64,000 nt of DNA from contig OW240913.1 in the NCBI GenBank assembly GCA_933207985.1, positions 280,453,051 to 280,517,050 on the forward strand. The letters run 5' to 3'. The number at the start of each line of letters is the position of its first letter. Positions within the stretch are counted from its first letter, which is position 1. The notes under the pieces are model-generated. The model saw only the letters and a list, made by a program, of their open reading frames with translations, was not told the origin of the DNA and did not search any database. Both the position numbers and the translations under genes were made by a program. This document shows, piece after piece, positions 31,901 through 43,596 of this stretch. This stretch comes from Pelobates cultripes. Lineage: Eukaryota; Chordata; Amphibia; Anura; Pelobatidae.

Positions 31901-32028
31901 CAGTTTTATTCTCTACACAACAAATGGTGATTAATTAACAAGTAAACTGGAAGGTTTAGGGAAAAAGTGTGACTAACCTATGATAACCTGCTATTTTTCC
32001 AAGACTTTTTTATATTGCACCCCTTCTT
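28954..32028. other. No gene seen; possible conserved noncoding blocks
   Basis: The segments 29440-29700, 30040-30240 and 30690-31300 have balanced, non-repetitive composition unlike the surrounding AT-rich DNA, and they lack transposon motifs. They contain homeodomain-type TAAT words and an ATGCAAAT octamer at about 31239. I can only suggest they might be conserved elements; the sequence alone cannot show conservation. Confidence 0.35.
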
Positions 32029-33038
32029 AACCCCTTCCCTATCAACTTTGTGACTACACTGATGCCAGAAGTCAAACACCCGTTCCCAAAGCTGTATTTA
32101 TGTTGATATGGCTTAATGGGTCACTCCAAAAAAGCTGAGGTGCTTTTTGTGTGAAGAGTGTGTCCTCTTTTTTTTCATTTTACGAAAAGTGCTGATATCA
32201 ATAGAAATGTGGATTTTTATAAATAAACCTTGTTACACCCATTGACAGTCAATCAAACAATCGTTTCTTGTAACTTCCTGGTTTGGTTAGCTCAGTGGAG
32301 CCAACCTCAAGAGGCAGGCATTTGCCCAGAGCACCTACATTGCAAAAACTATTCATTGAGCTGCAATGGGAATTCTGTGATTGGACAGCCAGAGAAAGCC
32401 TGTTCAAAGGAGAGGGCTTGCAAAGGCTGCAGATAAGAGATCTGTAGCTTTTGCAAGTAGTTTTTTTAGGTATACCCCAAAGAAATGTAAAAATTCTAAA
32501 TAGTGATTTTGTTTTGGGGAGATTTGGGGAGTGGTATGTCCTTTTAAGTTTGTTTGCCAATATCAAATTAAAAAGCTCCATTGTCCTTCCCAGTGATCCC
32601 TTGCTGCACCTCACTTGAGTCGCAGTTTGTCAGTCAGTCTTACCTCTACAATTTAGTACTGTTTAGAAATCTGCCAAGGCACCAATTAGAACTGTGCAGA
32701 ATACCTCTAAGTGGAGGAGAGAGAAAAGGCTCCTGACAATAGTACCCTAAAATAGTGGGGTTATACCAAAATATTTGTATGTGTAATATATTAACGTTTT
32801 ATTTTTTTAATTTTTTTTTTTTACATTTTAGGTGTTTGGGGGACTGCTTGACAGCTCAGGCAGTCCTCCTGCTGGGAGCTCCATAGACTCCTATTGCGGC
32901 CATGTGATCATGGTGATCACATGGCCCTGGAGTGCCGGAGAGGTCTGAGCTGCTGCATGGAGACTGCTGGGTCTAGGGCAGTCCCCCATGATCAGGATTG
33001 CCGTGGATCGCTGGTCCAGGTGAGTACAGAACTCCGAT

Positions 33039-33112
33039 TTTGCGCGGACGTACCAGGTATGTCCGAGGTTGTTAACAACCGTTTTATGTCGGACGTACCT
33101 GGTACATCCGCG
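33039..33112. repeat. Inverted repeat GCGGACGTACCAGGTA
   Basis: GCGGACGTACCAGGTATGTCCGA (33039) pairs with TCGGACGTACCTGGTACATCCGC (ending about 33112) around GTTGTTAACAAC. A diverged equivalent is at about 34361-34421. Confidence 0.8.
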
Positions 33113-33124
33113 GTTGGGAAGGGG

Positions 33125-33125
<1 letters not shown>

Positions 33126-33166
<41 letters not shown>

Positions 33167-33226
33167 CATGTGTATGTATATATATATATATATATATATT
33201 TCTATATATATATATATATATATACA
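33126..33226. repeat. (TA)n microsatellites
   Basis: Long TA runs at 33128-33163 and 33176-33224. Confidence 0.95.
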
Positions 33227-33296
33227 CACAAGAGAAGGAAAAAAAACGCACTCAAGGATTTCCATATATTTAAATCTTCATTTATTGCGAAGAATA

Positions 33297-33333
33297 AATC
33301 GACATTTCAGCTCCTCTAGGGAGCTTTCATCAG
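33297..33333 (-). ncRNA. Hammerhead-like motif, left arm of foldback
   Basis: Minus strand: CTGATGA (33327-33333), extra A, stem II AGCTCC/GGAGCT with loop CTAGA, GAAA (33305-33308), then ATGTC where ACGTC is likely ancestral. No stem I partner is present beyond the palindrome centre. Confidence 0.65.
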
Positions 33334-33338
33334 GTGTC

Positions 33339-33375
33339 CTGATGAAAGCTCCCTAGAGGAGCTGAAACATTGATT
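33339..33375 (+). ncRNA. Hammerhead-like motif, right arm of foldback
   Basis: CTGATGA (33339-33345), extra A (33346), AGCTCC (33347-33352), loop CTAGA, GGAGCT (33358-33363), GAAA (33364-33367), then ACATT. Stem III has decayed differently from the left arm. Confidence 0.65.
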
Positions 33376-33692
33376 TATTCTTCGCAATAAATGAAGATTT
33401 AAATATATGGAAATCCTTGAGTGCCAGTTTTTTCCTTCTCTTATGGGTCAGCCACCAGAGCACCCGGTATCTTTTGTTTTGTTATAGTTGGAGTGCAGGG
33501 GTTTTCTATTTTTATATATGTATACACATACACACACATTTACTTATAATACTTGTGTATAGAATATGTGTGTGTTTGTGTTTGTGTGTGTTTGTGTGTA
33601 TATATATATGTATATATATACAATAGCACAGTTTCCTTGCACTCAGGCTCTAGAGGTACATACCGGGTGCTTGTAGTCCAGGGAAAAGACAG

Positions 33693-33922
33693 ATAGCCAT
33701 ATATCAAGTATGACCAGCACTCACGGATTTGATAATAGTTAAAAAGTTATAAGTTTAATCCATTAATATTAAAAAAAGTAGACAGCTCAACGTTTCAGTC
33801 CTCTTCCGGGACTTTCATCAGGAACAATCGTTGTCTACTTTTTTAATATTAATGGATTAACCTTATAACTTTTTAACTATTATCAAATCCGTGAGTGCTG
33901 GTCATACTTGACATATGGCTAT
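33693..33922. repeat. Long hairpin with hammerhead motif at its apex
   Basis: Arms 33693-33784 and 33832-33922 pair almost throughout (for example ATAGCCATAT with ATATGGCTAT, GTAGACA with TGTCTAC). The 47-bp loop holds a minus-strand hammerhead. Confidence 0.92.
33778..33838 (-). ncRNA. Hammerhead-type ribozyme motif with extended stem I
   Basis: Minus strand: inner stem I GTTC/GAGC (one wobble), internal loop, outer stem GTAGACA/TGTCTAC that continues into the hairpin arms. The core is CTGATGA (33815-33821), with an extra A, stem II AGTCC/GGACT around a seven-base loop, GAAA (33793-33796), palindrome ACGT and T17. The core is intact. Confidence 0.75.
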
Positions 33923-34014
33923 GTATATATATATATATACATATATATATCTATATGTATACACATACACACGCTTTTATTTCCTATATATGTATAATAT
34001 ATTATTAATTAATT

Positions 34015-34170
34015 AAAGCATTTTATAATATATTATACATATATAATGCATATATATGATTACATTATAAGTGTATTTTGAGATATATGTGTATATATCT
34101 CAAAGTACACTTATAATGCAATCATATGTATGCATTATATATGTATAATATATTATAAAATGCTTTAATG
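34015..34170. repeat. AT-rich inverted repeat
   Basis: AAAGCATTTTATAATATATT (34015) is mirrored by its complement ending AATGCTTTA near 34168. The arms, about 75 bp each, meet near GTGTATATATC at about 34090. Confidence 0.88.
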
Positions 34171-34479
34171 ATTTTATAATATATTATATATGTATGAATT
34201 ACGTATAATATCCCCCTGCTGGCAGCTCCATATACTACTATTGCGACCATGTGATCAGATGGTCACATGGCCTTGGAGGGCTGAGAGACTGGAGCTGCTG
34301 CAGGGGGACTGCTGGAGACGGTCCAGGTAAGTCCAGGTGACATTTTTGCCACGGACGTACCAGGTACGTCAGAAGTCGTTAACGACCATTTTGTTTCAGA
34401 CATACCTGGTACGTCCGTGGTCGGGAGGGGTTAAGATGGTGGGGTGCCAGATTTTTCCCCAAAATATTACTCCTCTCTA

Positions 34480-34815
34480 TACAATACAGAGATTTTCATA
34501 CAATAAAATAGTCTGGGCACAACATAAAGATATCTGTAATATGCATAGAGTTGAGTACAATACAGAGATAACTTTACTATAAACAGAGCTGAGAAGAAAT
34601 ATAGATATAATACACAGAGTTGGGTACAATACAAAGATACCTATGCAATACTGAAAGCTGGGTATGCTACAGAGATATCCATACAACAGGTATAGCTGAA
34701 TAAAATACAGATCAAAACACACAGAGCTGGACACAATAAGGATATACTCATAACTACCCAAAACAGCCAGGATCACTGTGATGGATTACACAGAGCTGCA
34801 ATACAGATATATCCG
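34480..34815. repeat. Degenerate tandem repeat, unit about 55-65 bp
   Basis: Units built on ACAATACAGAGATA-like and CAGAGCTGGGTACAAT-like words recur about six times with substantial divergence. Confidence 0.65.
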
Positions 34816-34830
34816 CACAGTACATCTCTC

Positions 34831-35580
34831 TGTAAAGTGCTTTAGCTCTCTCACTCCATCTTCCTAGGACTCTCTTAGCACTCCCTTACAAGATCTCAGC
34901 TTCAGTGGTGGTCCTATAATGTTAGCTTTCTATTAAATTTTGCTGTTGTTATAAAACATGTCAACTACTCCATTAGCCCTCAGCACACTATGTGCACATG
35001 GTTAAAGCATTAAGATACTGTTGGACTCCAAACATTTCAGTACTCCTGACACACTATTAGCTCTCAGCACACATTACACACTAAAGCAGCACGATATAAT
35101 TAGTCTGCAGTGGTAATATGGAACCAAGAAGTAATTGACATGGTTAATAGAATTAACAATAATTACAGATTGAAACCAGATTAGTGATTAGTCCTCAAAG
35201 TCCCAGTCCTGTAGTTTAAACTTTACAACTTTTCAGCTAGATTTAGGAACAGTGCACACATAAAAATATAGTTTTACATTTAATAAGGCTACTTAAAAAT
35301 CACCTTTATCAGCAAACAAATATGAGTATTCAGTTCCACAATATGGCCATTTTGTGTTAAGCCCGCCACTACTTCCCAGTACCCCAATATCGGTGGGTCC
35401 TACACTACCTTTTCAACTAGACACAGCAGTCTCAGGCCTAATCTGCAGAGTGACTAAGCACTTTAAAGAAGATGATGGCTATGTGCAGTATGAGTTATTA
35501 AAACTAGTAGTGACAGGTAGCACAGTGCTTTGTGTCAGAAATGTCCCCCCACCCTTGACACCTTTGGGCTAACATGGCTT

Positions 35581-35631
<51 letters not shown>

Positions 35632-37785
35632 CCCATTGCTTAACTAGCTTTCAGGCAGTCACTATGGCTCTGTTGGGGAAGAGAGAAAGATAATATTATA
35701 CCCTCACATTTCTCAGGGGCCATGAGCTGCTGCTGTTTTCTTTGTGTTACTTCCAAGATGGCTTCTTCCTTCTCTAAACTGTGGGCACTGTAATCCCACA
35801 CCTTTGTGCTATCAGTCAATGATTGTCCCTGAATAGAGAAGCCAATAGTTGGCCTCCACTAATGGCCAGTTGGTTCTGCTACCAGAATGGCAACTCAATG
35901 GAAATCACTGAAATTCCTTCTTAAAGGATACTAGGCATCTGCAAAACCTCCTGAAACAGGGCAAATTTCAAACCAGCACCACTCTTTTGACATGCCTAGA
36001 GAAAGCATCTCCAAATAACTACCAATGATTTATGGTGGTTATTTTGCATCAAAGTGAATCTTGATTTGTTCAGTTCTGATGTTAGTAAATGTGTATATCA
36101 TCGTTAATTAAAGCTTCCAAACTGCCAAGTGGGGCATCAGCCCGATTGCAGGTGGTGAGTTACAATCCTCAACTGACACATTGCAGCACTTAGAGGAAGT
36201 GATCTCATAAAACATCCTCCCAGCATGGTGAATGGGAATCCGCACTAGAATAGAGTAGCCTGCAGCAACTATCACAGCTCCTGCCCCTGAACTGTAGCTA
36301 GTCAGCCCAGTCCCCAGTGGACCCCAGGGAAGCCATCTGCACTACTAGATATACACAAAACTGCAGAATAACATAATTCCACTGACAATCCAGCATGCAC
36401 ACACAGAACCCCACAAGTAGCCTCTAACATGTAATACCACAAGCAGCTCTACACATGCACATACATAATCAAACATACAATATGACATATCATCTCCACA
36501 AGTTCACAAGCTGTCCCCATACACAGTCCACATTCAAATGCATCATGCACATTACCACAAACTATTCATGAACATATACAATATAACAGCCAACATACAC
36601 ACAAAAACAAAGCAGAGCAAAGCAAAGCAGCTACAGAGCCAATAAATAACAAAAGCAGAATATGGAAACATACACAGTCCTATTTAGAAAAATAGCATCG
36701 GCACACACAGGCACTTCAATATCTTGTTTTGGCACAATACCACTAAAAGGTTGACTACCCAATTGTGGTCTGGAGGTTGTAGTGTAGGATTTGACCTTTT
36801 CTCTTTTGTTTTGTGTATGCTAATAAATGTAATTCTTCATTAAAATTGTGGTGGACAATATATAATTGTAATTATCGGGTATTGGAATGTGACGTCATTA
36901 TCCATTATCCAGATTGATAAATACCCTAGCAATACATGATAAAAGAGCTATAGAAAATGGATGGTATAATTCTTAAATTTACATTTAGAAGATGTATAAA
37001 GCAATTCAGCTCTAATTTAGACTTAAGTGAATAAGCTATGAATTACAGCTATAACTAGCTTGAGGTATGACCAAGTTCCCATCAAAGGACAAGCTGGTTG
37101 AGTTGCTGCTCATTCTCAGTGTTCCTATATGAGCTAACTACTTGAGTTTGGTTTTTAAATCCTTGGGATCTCTCTAAGGTAAAATGTAATCCAGAAGTGG
37201 ACCTTTTGCTCAATTTGCCTAGAGCAGTATCAACCATAACACACAGATGAGACCTAAACAAAACAATTGTTTGAGGTTGCTGTATCTCTTATGCAGAGGC
37301 AACTTACCAACATATGGAATGGGAATTGTCCTTTTGAATGTATGCAAATTGATGGATAGTCATAGTTGTAGCTATGTATTCCACATATGAAACACAAAAG
37401 GTATGCTGACAGGTAAAGACAGTATATAAGGTATCATAAATATCAGATAAATATTCTTAGGGCCATCAGAGTAAAAGGTGACATACTAATAATTTATACA
37501 ACTAAAATGGGATTTATAACAAGAATACTGTATCTTATTGCACTTACTGAATTCTAAACACATGTATTGTAGTTTATAGACACATCACTGTGAGTATTAC
37601 ACAGCAGCAATAAGGAACTCCAAGAAAAGAGGGACAGTAGGAAAGAAAAGAAATGGATTTGGGTCCAAAATAGGGACAGTTCGTCATTACAAACTAGTAA
37701 CTTGTAACACCCCATAGCTATCAATCATATAACAGGCCCTGTTGCCTTCTGGTTTGTTTAGCTTAATGGTGCCCAGAGCAATTAA
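34831..37785. other. No gene seen; (TA)n at 35583-35629
   Basis: AT-rich DNA with a CA/pyrimidine-rich patch at 36400-36600. A dispersed repeat block at about 37070-37330 shares words with 44085-44340 (GGTTGCTGTATCTCT and ATTCTCAGT), in the same orientation. No coding signal is convincing. Confidence 0.45.
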
Positions 37786-38186
37786 AGAAACAAAAACAAA
37801 TTGTGTATTTTAGGCGCTTAATGAAAAGTGATAATCAAGATATATAATGTAAGCAGCTGTTAAACACTTATATGGATATCACAATCTCCCCAGAACCAAA
37901 GTACAAAAAATAAAACTCAATGTTTAGGTGATCAACCCCACCACCCAAACACAAAAGTTAAAAGTGCAGCGCCAAAAGTATTTTTTTTAAGAAACTCTTA
38001 CCCCCTCAATGTATGTAGGGGGTTATTATCATGTAAGGAGACAACAAATAAATGTACACAAATAGTGCAATATTGTTTTAAATAAATGACATATTATTTA
38101 TATATATTGAGGTGAGTGTAAGTAGAACTCACATTTAGTAGAGCCATGTGTTGGTATAGGCTCTAAACAAAGGGATGTCTGGGCCT

Positions 38187-38480
38187 TTTAGGTGGCATCA
38201 ACAACCTTCTTCTTAACTGTAAAGAAGCTTTGGGATATTCTCCCCCAATATGTATATCTGTCATCCTAAAAACTGACATTAGGTGAAAAACTTTGGAGCC
38301 AGTTATCTAACAGGCTCCAAGCAAGGTGAGCAGGAACTTACTATAAGTTTATATCTATCTGTGAAATACAAGCTACACCTAGATTGTTTTTCTCTTTTAT
38401 GCTTCTGTCTACATATACCTATTGAGGGAGAATATCCTGAAGTTTCTTTACAGTTAAGAAGATTGGTGGTGCCACCTAAA
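38187..38480. mobile_element. Foldback element
   Basis: TTTAGGTGGC...TTCTTAACTGTAAAGAAGC (38187-38257) is mirrored by TTTCTTTACAGTTAAGAAGA...GCCACCTAAA (38411-38480), arms of about 70 bp around a 150-bp centre. It interrupts a dispersed repeat that is also seen uninterrupted at about 32240-32480. Confidence 0.8.
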
Positions 38481-41400
38481 TTGCCTAGAGCACTTGCCTT
38501 ATAAAGACTTTTTATTGAGATGCATTGGGAAATTTGTGAATGGAGATTGGATAGCCACAGAAAGTCTGTGATGAGGAAGGATCTGTAGGCTCTGTTCTAA
38601 GAGCATTGTGAATATATACCAAGCAAAATTAATTAAAATCAATGCTCATACAACAGATTAATGAAATCGCTTTGGTTCGTTTAGCACTAGCACTATTTAA
38701 TTTGTCTCCCACATTAAAATTAGTGCAGGACCCACCAATATTGGGGTACTGTGCGTGCTCTGCTACCTAATTAGTATTTGGTATACTTTTTGGTCTCTAC
38801 GACACCACTGCTGAGAAATGCGTGTTCCGGGATTGCCCCCAGCTCCCTTTTATTCATTTAGAGTTTGACTGCCATTGGGTTGGATCTATATTTATAAACA
38901 TTTCTCACTGCTGCAATCAGGTCTGTTTGTAAATAGATTATGAGCAATTTAGCTCAATGTGGTGACAATTTTATCAGTCAGACAAATTCAAATGAACTGA
39001 GCCAAATGAAAGTGGCCATATTTGCCAAAATAAATATGGTGCTTGAAGAAAACATCTCAAAACTGGTAAATTAATTAACACATACATTACGGTACCAGAG
39101 AAACACTTGAAAATATTTTTACAATATTAAAACATGGAGATTTTCAAAAGAAATGTAAACTTTTACACTTGCACTTATTCAGATTTATTGATGATTTTCA
39201 AGTACTGAATTAGTCAGTTTCCTTAAATGCAAGCAATGTTTTAAAAATCCCATTCCGTGTTCCTTATATATTCGGAAGGCTGGCAATGCATAAAACTATG
39301 TTTTTGCTGACATAGCTTGTGGTAAGGGAACAGAAATCTGGGTTATCTAATGTATAGCTAATTTTCTATGACAAGTCACTAGAAAAAAAACTAAATGCCA
39401 TTAGAATGGTATTTACTTCCTTGGTGGGTCATTTTTTTTCTCTTCTTGGTGTTTGTTGCTCTCTATTATATCGTCATCGTAGTGTACTTCAAAATAGTTT
39501 AAAATCATTGTTACCACCTAACTTTAAATATCATTGCCTTGGGCAAGGAGCAATGTCAGACCATCCTATTAAACGTTTAGCTACATGTACTACTGACTAT
39601 GGTACCAGTAATGATCTGGTCATGGAAGAGGAGTAAGGTACAATAGTGCAGTAATAAGTGGTGGCATATACTTCGCTTTGATTTCAAACTGTCTGCTTTG
39701 TAAAATTAACACTTAACATTCCACAAAGTATAAAGTGCAGTGCCTTTAATTGGTGAAAGTGTGGATGTAATATTGCAAATATTAAAAATATATATATAAA
39801 TATATATATATACTGTGTGTATATTCAATGTACCTATCAACAAATGCAGAGATACAAGTGTGATGATATTAAACAGTGGCAGGACGCTAATCACTTCTCC
39901 TGCTATTTAGCCTTTTTGGCATTTATGCTGACTGTATATTTCTTGCTAAGAATGGAAAAAACTAATGATATATTTAATAGGATGTCACATCAAGAATTCA
40001 TTTATTGGGCCTCAAGGTCTGGTTGTTGCTGCCATGGTAATACTTAACATCTTATTTTCACCTGCAAAGACAGTTTGTAATGATACATTTATTGTTCTGA
40101 GCATTCCTAGAGGGATGGATAACAGTGGCAGAAACATTTCATTTTCTCAGATGTTCAAAGCAAATGATGGACACATTTGTTTACTGTTTTTTTAGAGGAT
40201 TTTTATTTTTAACACTGATTTTTCAGTAAAACCAGTAAGCTGTGGTGAATTAACAGCTGGCATGTAAAATTTAGGCCAAATATGTGTTTGGGCATTCTTT
40301 TTACCACTGCTGTTTAGGTCTACATTTATCAGATTGTTTATAAACTTATCAGAAGTCATTACAGAGTAATTATATTTCTGCGATTTTGTTAAAAGTAGCC
40401 CTTCAGCAACTATGCAAACAATCATCTATCCCTAATATGTGTCCTACACAGTGTTATGGGCAAATGCAAATATTACAAATTTTTGAATGAAATGTATTTC
40501 TTAAACTGTGTACTTTGTTTTTAAGAGATATTGCAAACTGACAAGGTGTTAGAAATGGAACAGATTGTGTTTTATACAATGTTTCTTTAATAAGTGACCT
40601 CTTACTCATATGCAGTGAATATGGTGTTCAGACTTTAGGACTTGTCCTAAGTTAGTGGAATTGCCCAAGTCAGGGAATTTCTCATGACGTGTGCACCCTT
40701 ATATTTTTGTTATGGCCTTGTATCTTTGCCAAGTTAAAGGAGGTCCTAAAATGAATGAAAGAAAAGGATGTTTTCCCTTTTCATATTTGAACTACGGTAA
40801 CCCTAAAATGAATGAACATCTAAGGAATAAATATGTGTACTTATTAATATTAGGCTAATATTATGCTGCTCCATTTTATAATGACTGAGAGAGGTTGACT
40901 TGTTCAAGAGGGTATGTTATTCTATTTTAATGATATTGCAAGCATATAGTTTGAACGTATAAACTCTGCTATAAATTATTGTAATGGATTTATGTCTATA
41001 TTTATATTTTTATTTAATAAAATATCTAAAAAGACAAACCTTTATTGCTTCCAAGGCAATCCTTATTTTATATTCTATTCTCAATTATTTATATATTTTA
41101 AATATAGGATCTCTTACTAACTATATAACATTATGGTATCTGTATGGTTAGCCCTGCTAAGTTCTATGCTTTAAGACGTTATAGTGATAAATAGGGGAAC
41201 CTGCTGCGGTTACAACAGTGCTGACAACATATATCATGGAAACAGGATTGACATTTACTATAGAGTGTTCAAAACAATTGACTACATTAACAGTAATCAT
41301 TGTAGAGTATCTTTCTGACTATCACTAATACAGAGTTCTACAGTAATGTACCTCTAACAATAACATTTAATGATAAACATCTAAAATAACTAGTTATAAT

Positions 41401-42596
41401 ACATACAAAAGGTATGGCAAACTTTGCAGAAAAACTTTCCTGCACATTACTAAGTCATTCAAATCTTCTCATCTCAGGATTGTATTGTTGTATTGATGTT
41501 AAAGACCGTTTTCTAAAGCATGTGCTAACCGAAAATAATAAAAAAAAAAAATACAATTCTGTATTGTGGTTCCAGGCTTCTAAGGATGCATTGAGAGAAT
41601 AAATAAAAGCCAGGTGAAACACAGCACATAGAAAAAAAAATAGACAAAAAAAAATAAATATTTAACTTTTCCGTAAAAATAGTACTCTTAAGAAAGAAAT
41701 AATGCACAATGAATTTCTGAAGCATTTTCGTTTAACCGATTTAACAGGGAAAAGGCAGATGTGCACAATGTATACTTTGTTTCTATGCCTCCTACTAATT
41801 AGAGTAACTGAGCAAGACAAACGTGGAGACCAGAGATTCAATATACACCGAATGACAATACAGAAAGATGTCATGGTGGGGATGGGTAGACTATAATTGT
41901 TAGACTTGGAGATTTGTTTCATCCCATATTTAAATTTTTCAAATTTGGGCCTAATGGGTGTTTAGACGAATTTCTAAATTTCAAATCGAAATATACCTGA
42001 ATCAGGTACCCAACATTCCCAGACCAGAAGGTGCACACCCTTGGTTACAACATAATCATGAAGACATAAAAGAGAACTTCTTCAACAACAATTGATAATA
42101 ATAATATAAACTGATCATTACAAAGTTTTCTGTAATTTACACCATAGAATAAAACAATGAAAACTTGGTAAAACCTGTGTTAACCTTTTTTGAACGTTTC
42201 TTTAAAAATAACCATATTTTATAGAAACGTTAGGAATTATAAACAGTTTAATTTTCTATAATAACTTTGCTTACTCAATCCTTACAAGGGAACTATAACG
42301 TCAGCTGAAATATAAAAGGGTTTTGTGGTGTTATGTGTCATTTTATATTAATGATTTAGAAATTTACATCACACCCCAGTTTAGTCCTGACACTGCCAGG
42401 GCACACAGTGCTTTGGAAAAGGGAAAACAGAAACACTGTTCCTGTTTTTTCTCTTTTACAGATTATTCTCAATGACAGAAAAAGGCTGACCCTTTAACTA
42501 TGATTGACACTAATCCAAGATTAATGTGCTTAATTCCAGGATAGCGTTAAATGCAGTGGTGTGGATTTATACATTAAATTTAAAACAACATATTTT
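38481..42596. other. No gene seen
   Basis: AT-rich DNA without recognisable coding or transposon features, apart from a short TA run at 39787-39812. The open frames present are short and compositionally random. Confidence 0.5.
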
Positions 42597-42850
42597 TCAA
42601 AGTGACACTACAGGCACCATAACCAATTTAGCTCATTCAATTGGCCATGGTGCCTTGAGTCCCACTGGACATATGACTATGGTAGAGTTGCATTCCACCT
42701 TGGACATGTCATCTCATAAAGTGGGTTGCTGTGATAGGCTGTTAGTGGTTAGCTGATAATCTCACTGCTACCCATTAATGCTTTGGCTAATGTGAAAGCA
42801 TCAGCTCTAGCAGCAGAGAGGTACTTGGATCCTCATGCAGTGTTAAACCA
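42597..42850. mobile_element. Diverged MITE related to 15678-16162
   Basis: AAAGTGACACTACAGGCACCATAACCA near 42599 matches the end pattern of the TTAA MITE family. The right boundary is not clear. Confidence 0.45.
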
Positions 42851-43401
42851 TTCAAAATTGGTAATACACAATGCATATTACTGTGAGTTATCTTCTATGG
42901 AGCTCTGTGATACACTAATGTGCAGGTCCTATTACTGAGAATTTTAACATTGAAGATTTCTGTGATATAGTCATATGCAACAAACACTGCTATAAGATAT
43001 TTCAGTGTGTACCAATGACACATTTAGATTCTGTTCGTTTTCTTTAGCTGTATTATACACAAATACACACTACATTGCATTACATTTATGGGTCTGTTGC
43101 TCTTAACATTTTTATAAATTAAGCTCATTAAAAAATATAATTCAATGTTCTATTGGTTAAAAACACAAGCATAAGCTATTGAAATAAATATTTTGTGATG
43201 TATACTAACTAACACACTTGCTAGAATGAGATGCCTTTCCTGGATTTGCTTTTAGAGTTGCAGTGGACAACACTGCCAATTAAGCTCAGTCAGCCACTAT
43301 CTGAGCTTGACTTGAGTCTTACTCATAAAAGCTGACTAGCAAGGAATTCTCTCACCCTGCCACTTGGATCTGACGTTGATCAATATTTGCTGGGCACTAG
43401 C

Positions 43402-43424
43402 TGAGCATGATGGGAGATGTAGTC
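43402..43424 (-). promoter_or_regulatory. ZNF143/STAF-type SBS motif
   Basis: The minus strand reads ACTACATCTCCCATCATGC, close to the known SBS consensus ACTACAnnTCCCAnnATGC. It is probably carried by a repeat; function is unknown. Confidence 0.4.
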
Positions 43425-43596
43425 CAACGTAGGAAGGAAGCTCACGGTACTTAATTCTTAGGGTGTACTTAACAAACATATTCAGCAATTGGGGGGGGTT
43501 TGCCTCTGTCTCCTGATCCAGAAATAAAACATATTTTTCATCCACCACCTGTTTTGTGGGTGTTTTTTTCTTATTCTGAGTTGTTGTGTGAGCATA

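Larger units (their letters stand above)
33249..33423. repeat. Foldback of two head-to-head ribozyme ends
   Basis: Two 86-bp arms (33249-33334 and 33338-33423) are near-perfect inverted repeats around a 3-bp centre. Each arm begins at the centre with a hammerhead core directed away from it and continues into TTTATTCTTCGCAATAAATG. Confidence 0.92.
32029..34434. mobile_element. TTAA-ended DNA-transposon region with internal duplications
   Basis: TTAACCCCTTCCC at 32029 and GGGAGGGGTTAA ending about 34434 are inverted and TTAA-flanked, so they may be the ends of one composite element. Two diverged direct copies of a GCAGCTCCATA...GTACCTGGTACGTCC block occur at about 32860-33126 and 34208-34434. 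Both contain a palindrome of GGACGTACCAGGTA words. Foldbacks with hammerhead motifs and TA arrays occupy the middle. The single-element interpretation is uncertain. A third relative is at about 61920-62180. Confidence 0.5.

Noticed and set aside
39406..42756. Multiple 60-90 codon frames
   Set aside because: Random-looking translations in AT-rich DNA without supporting motifs or neighbours.
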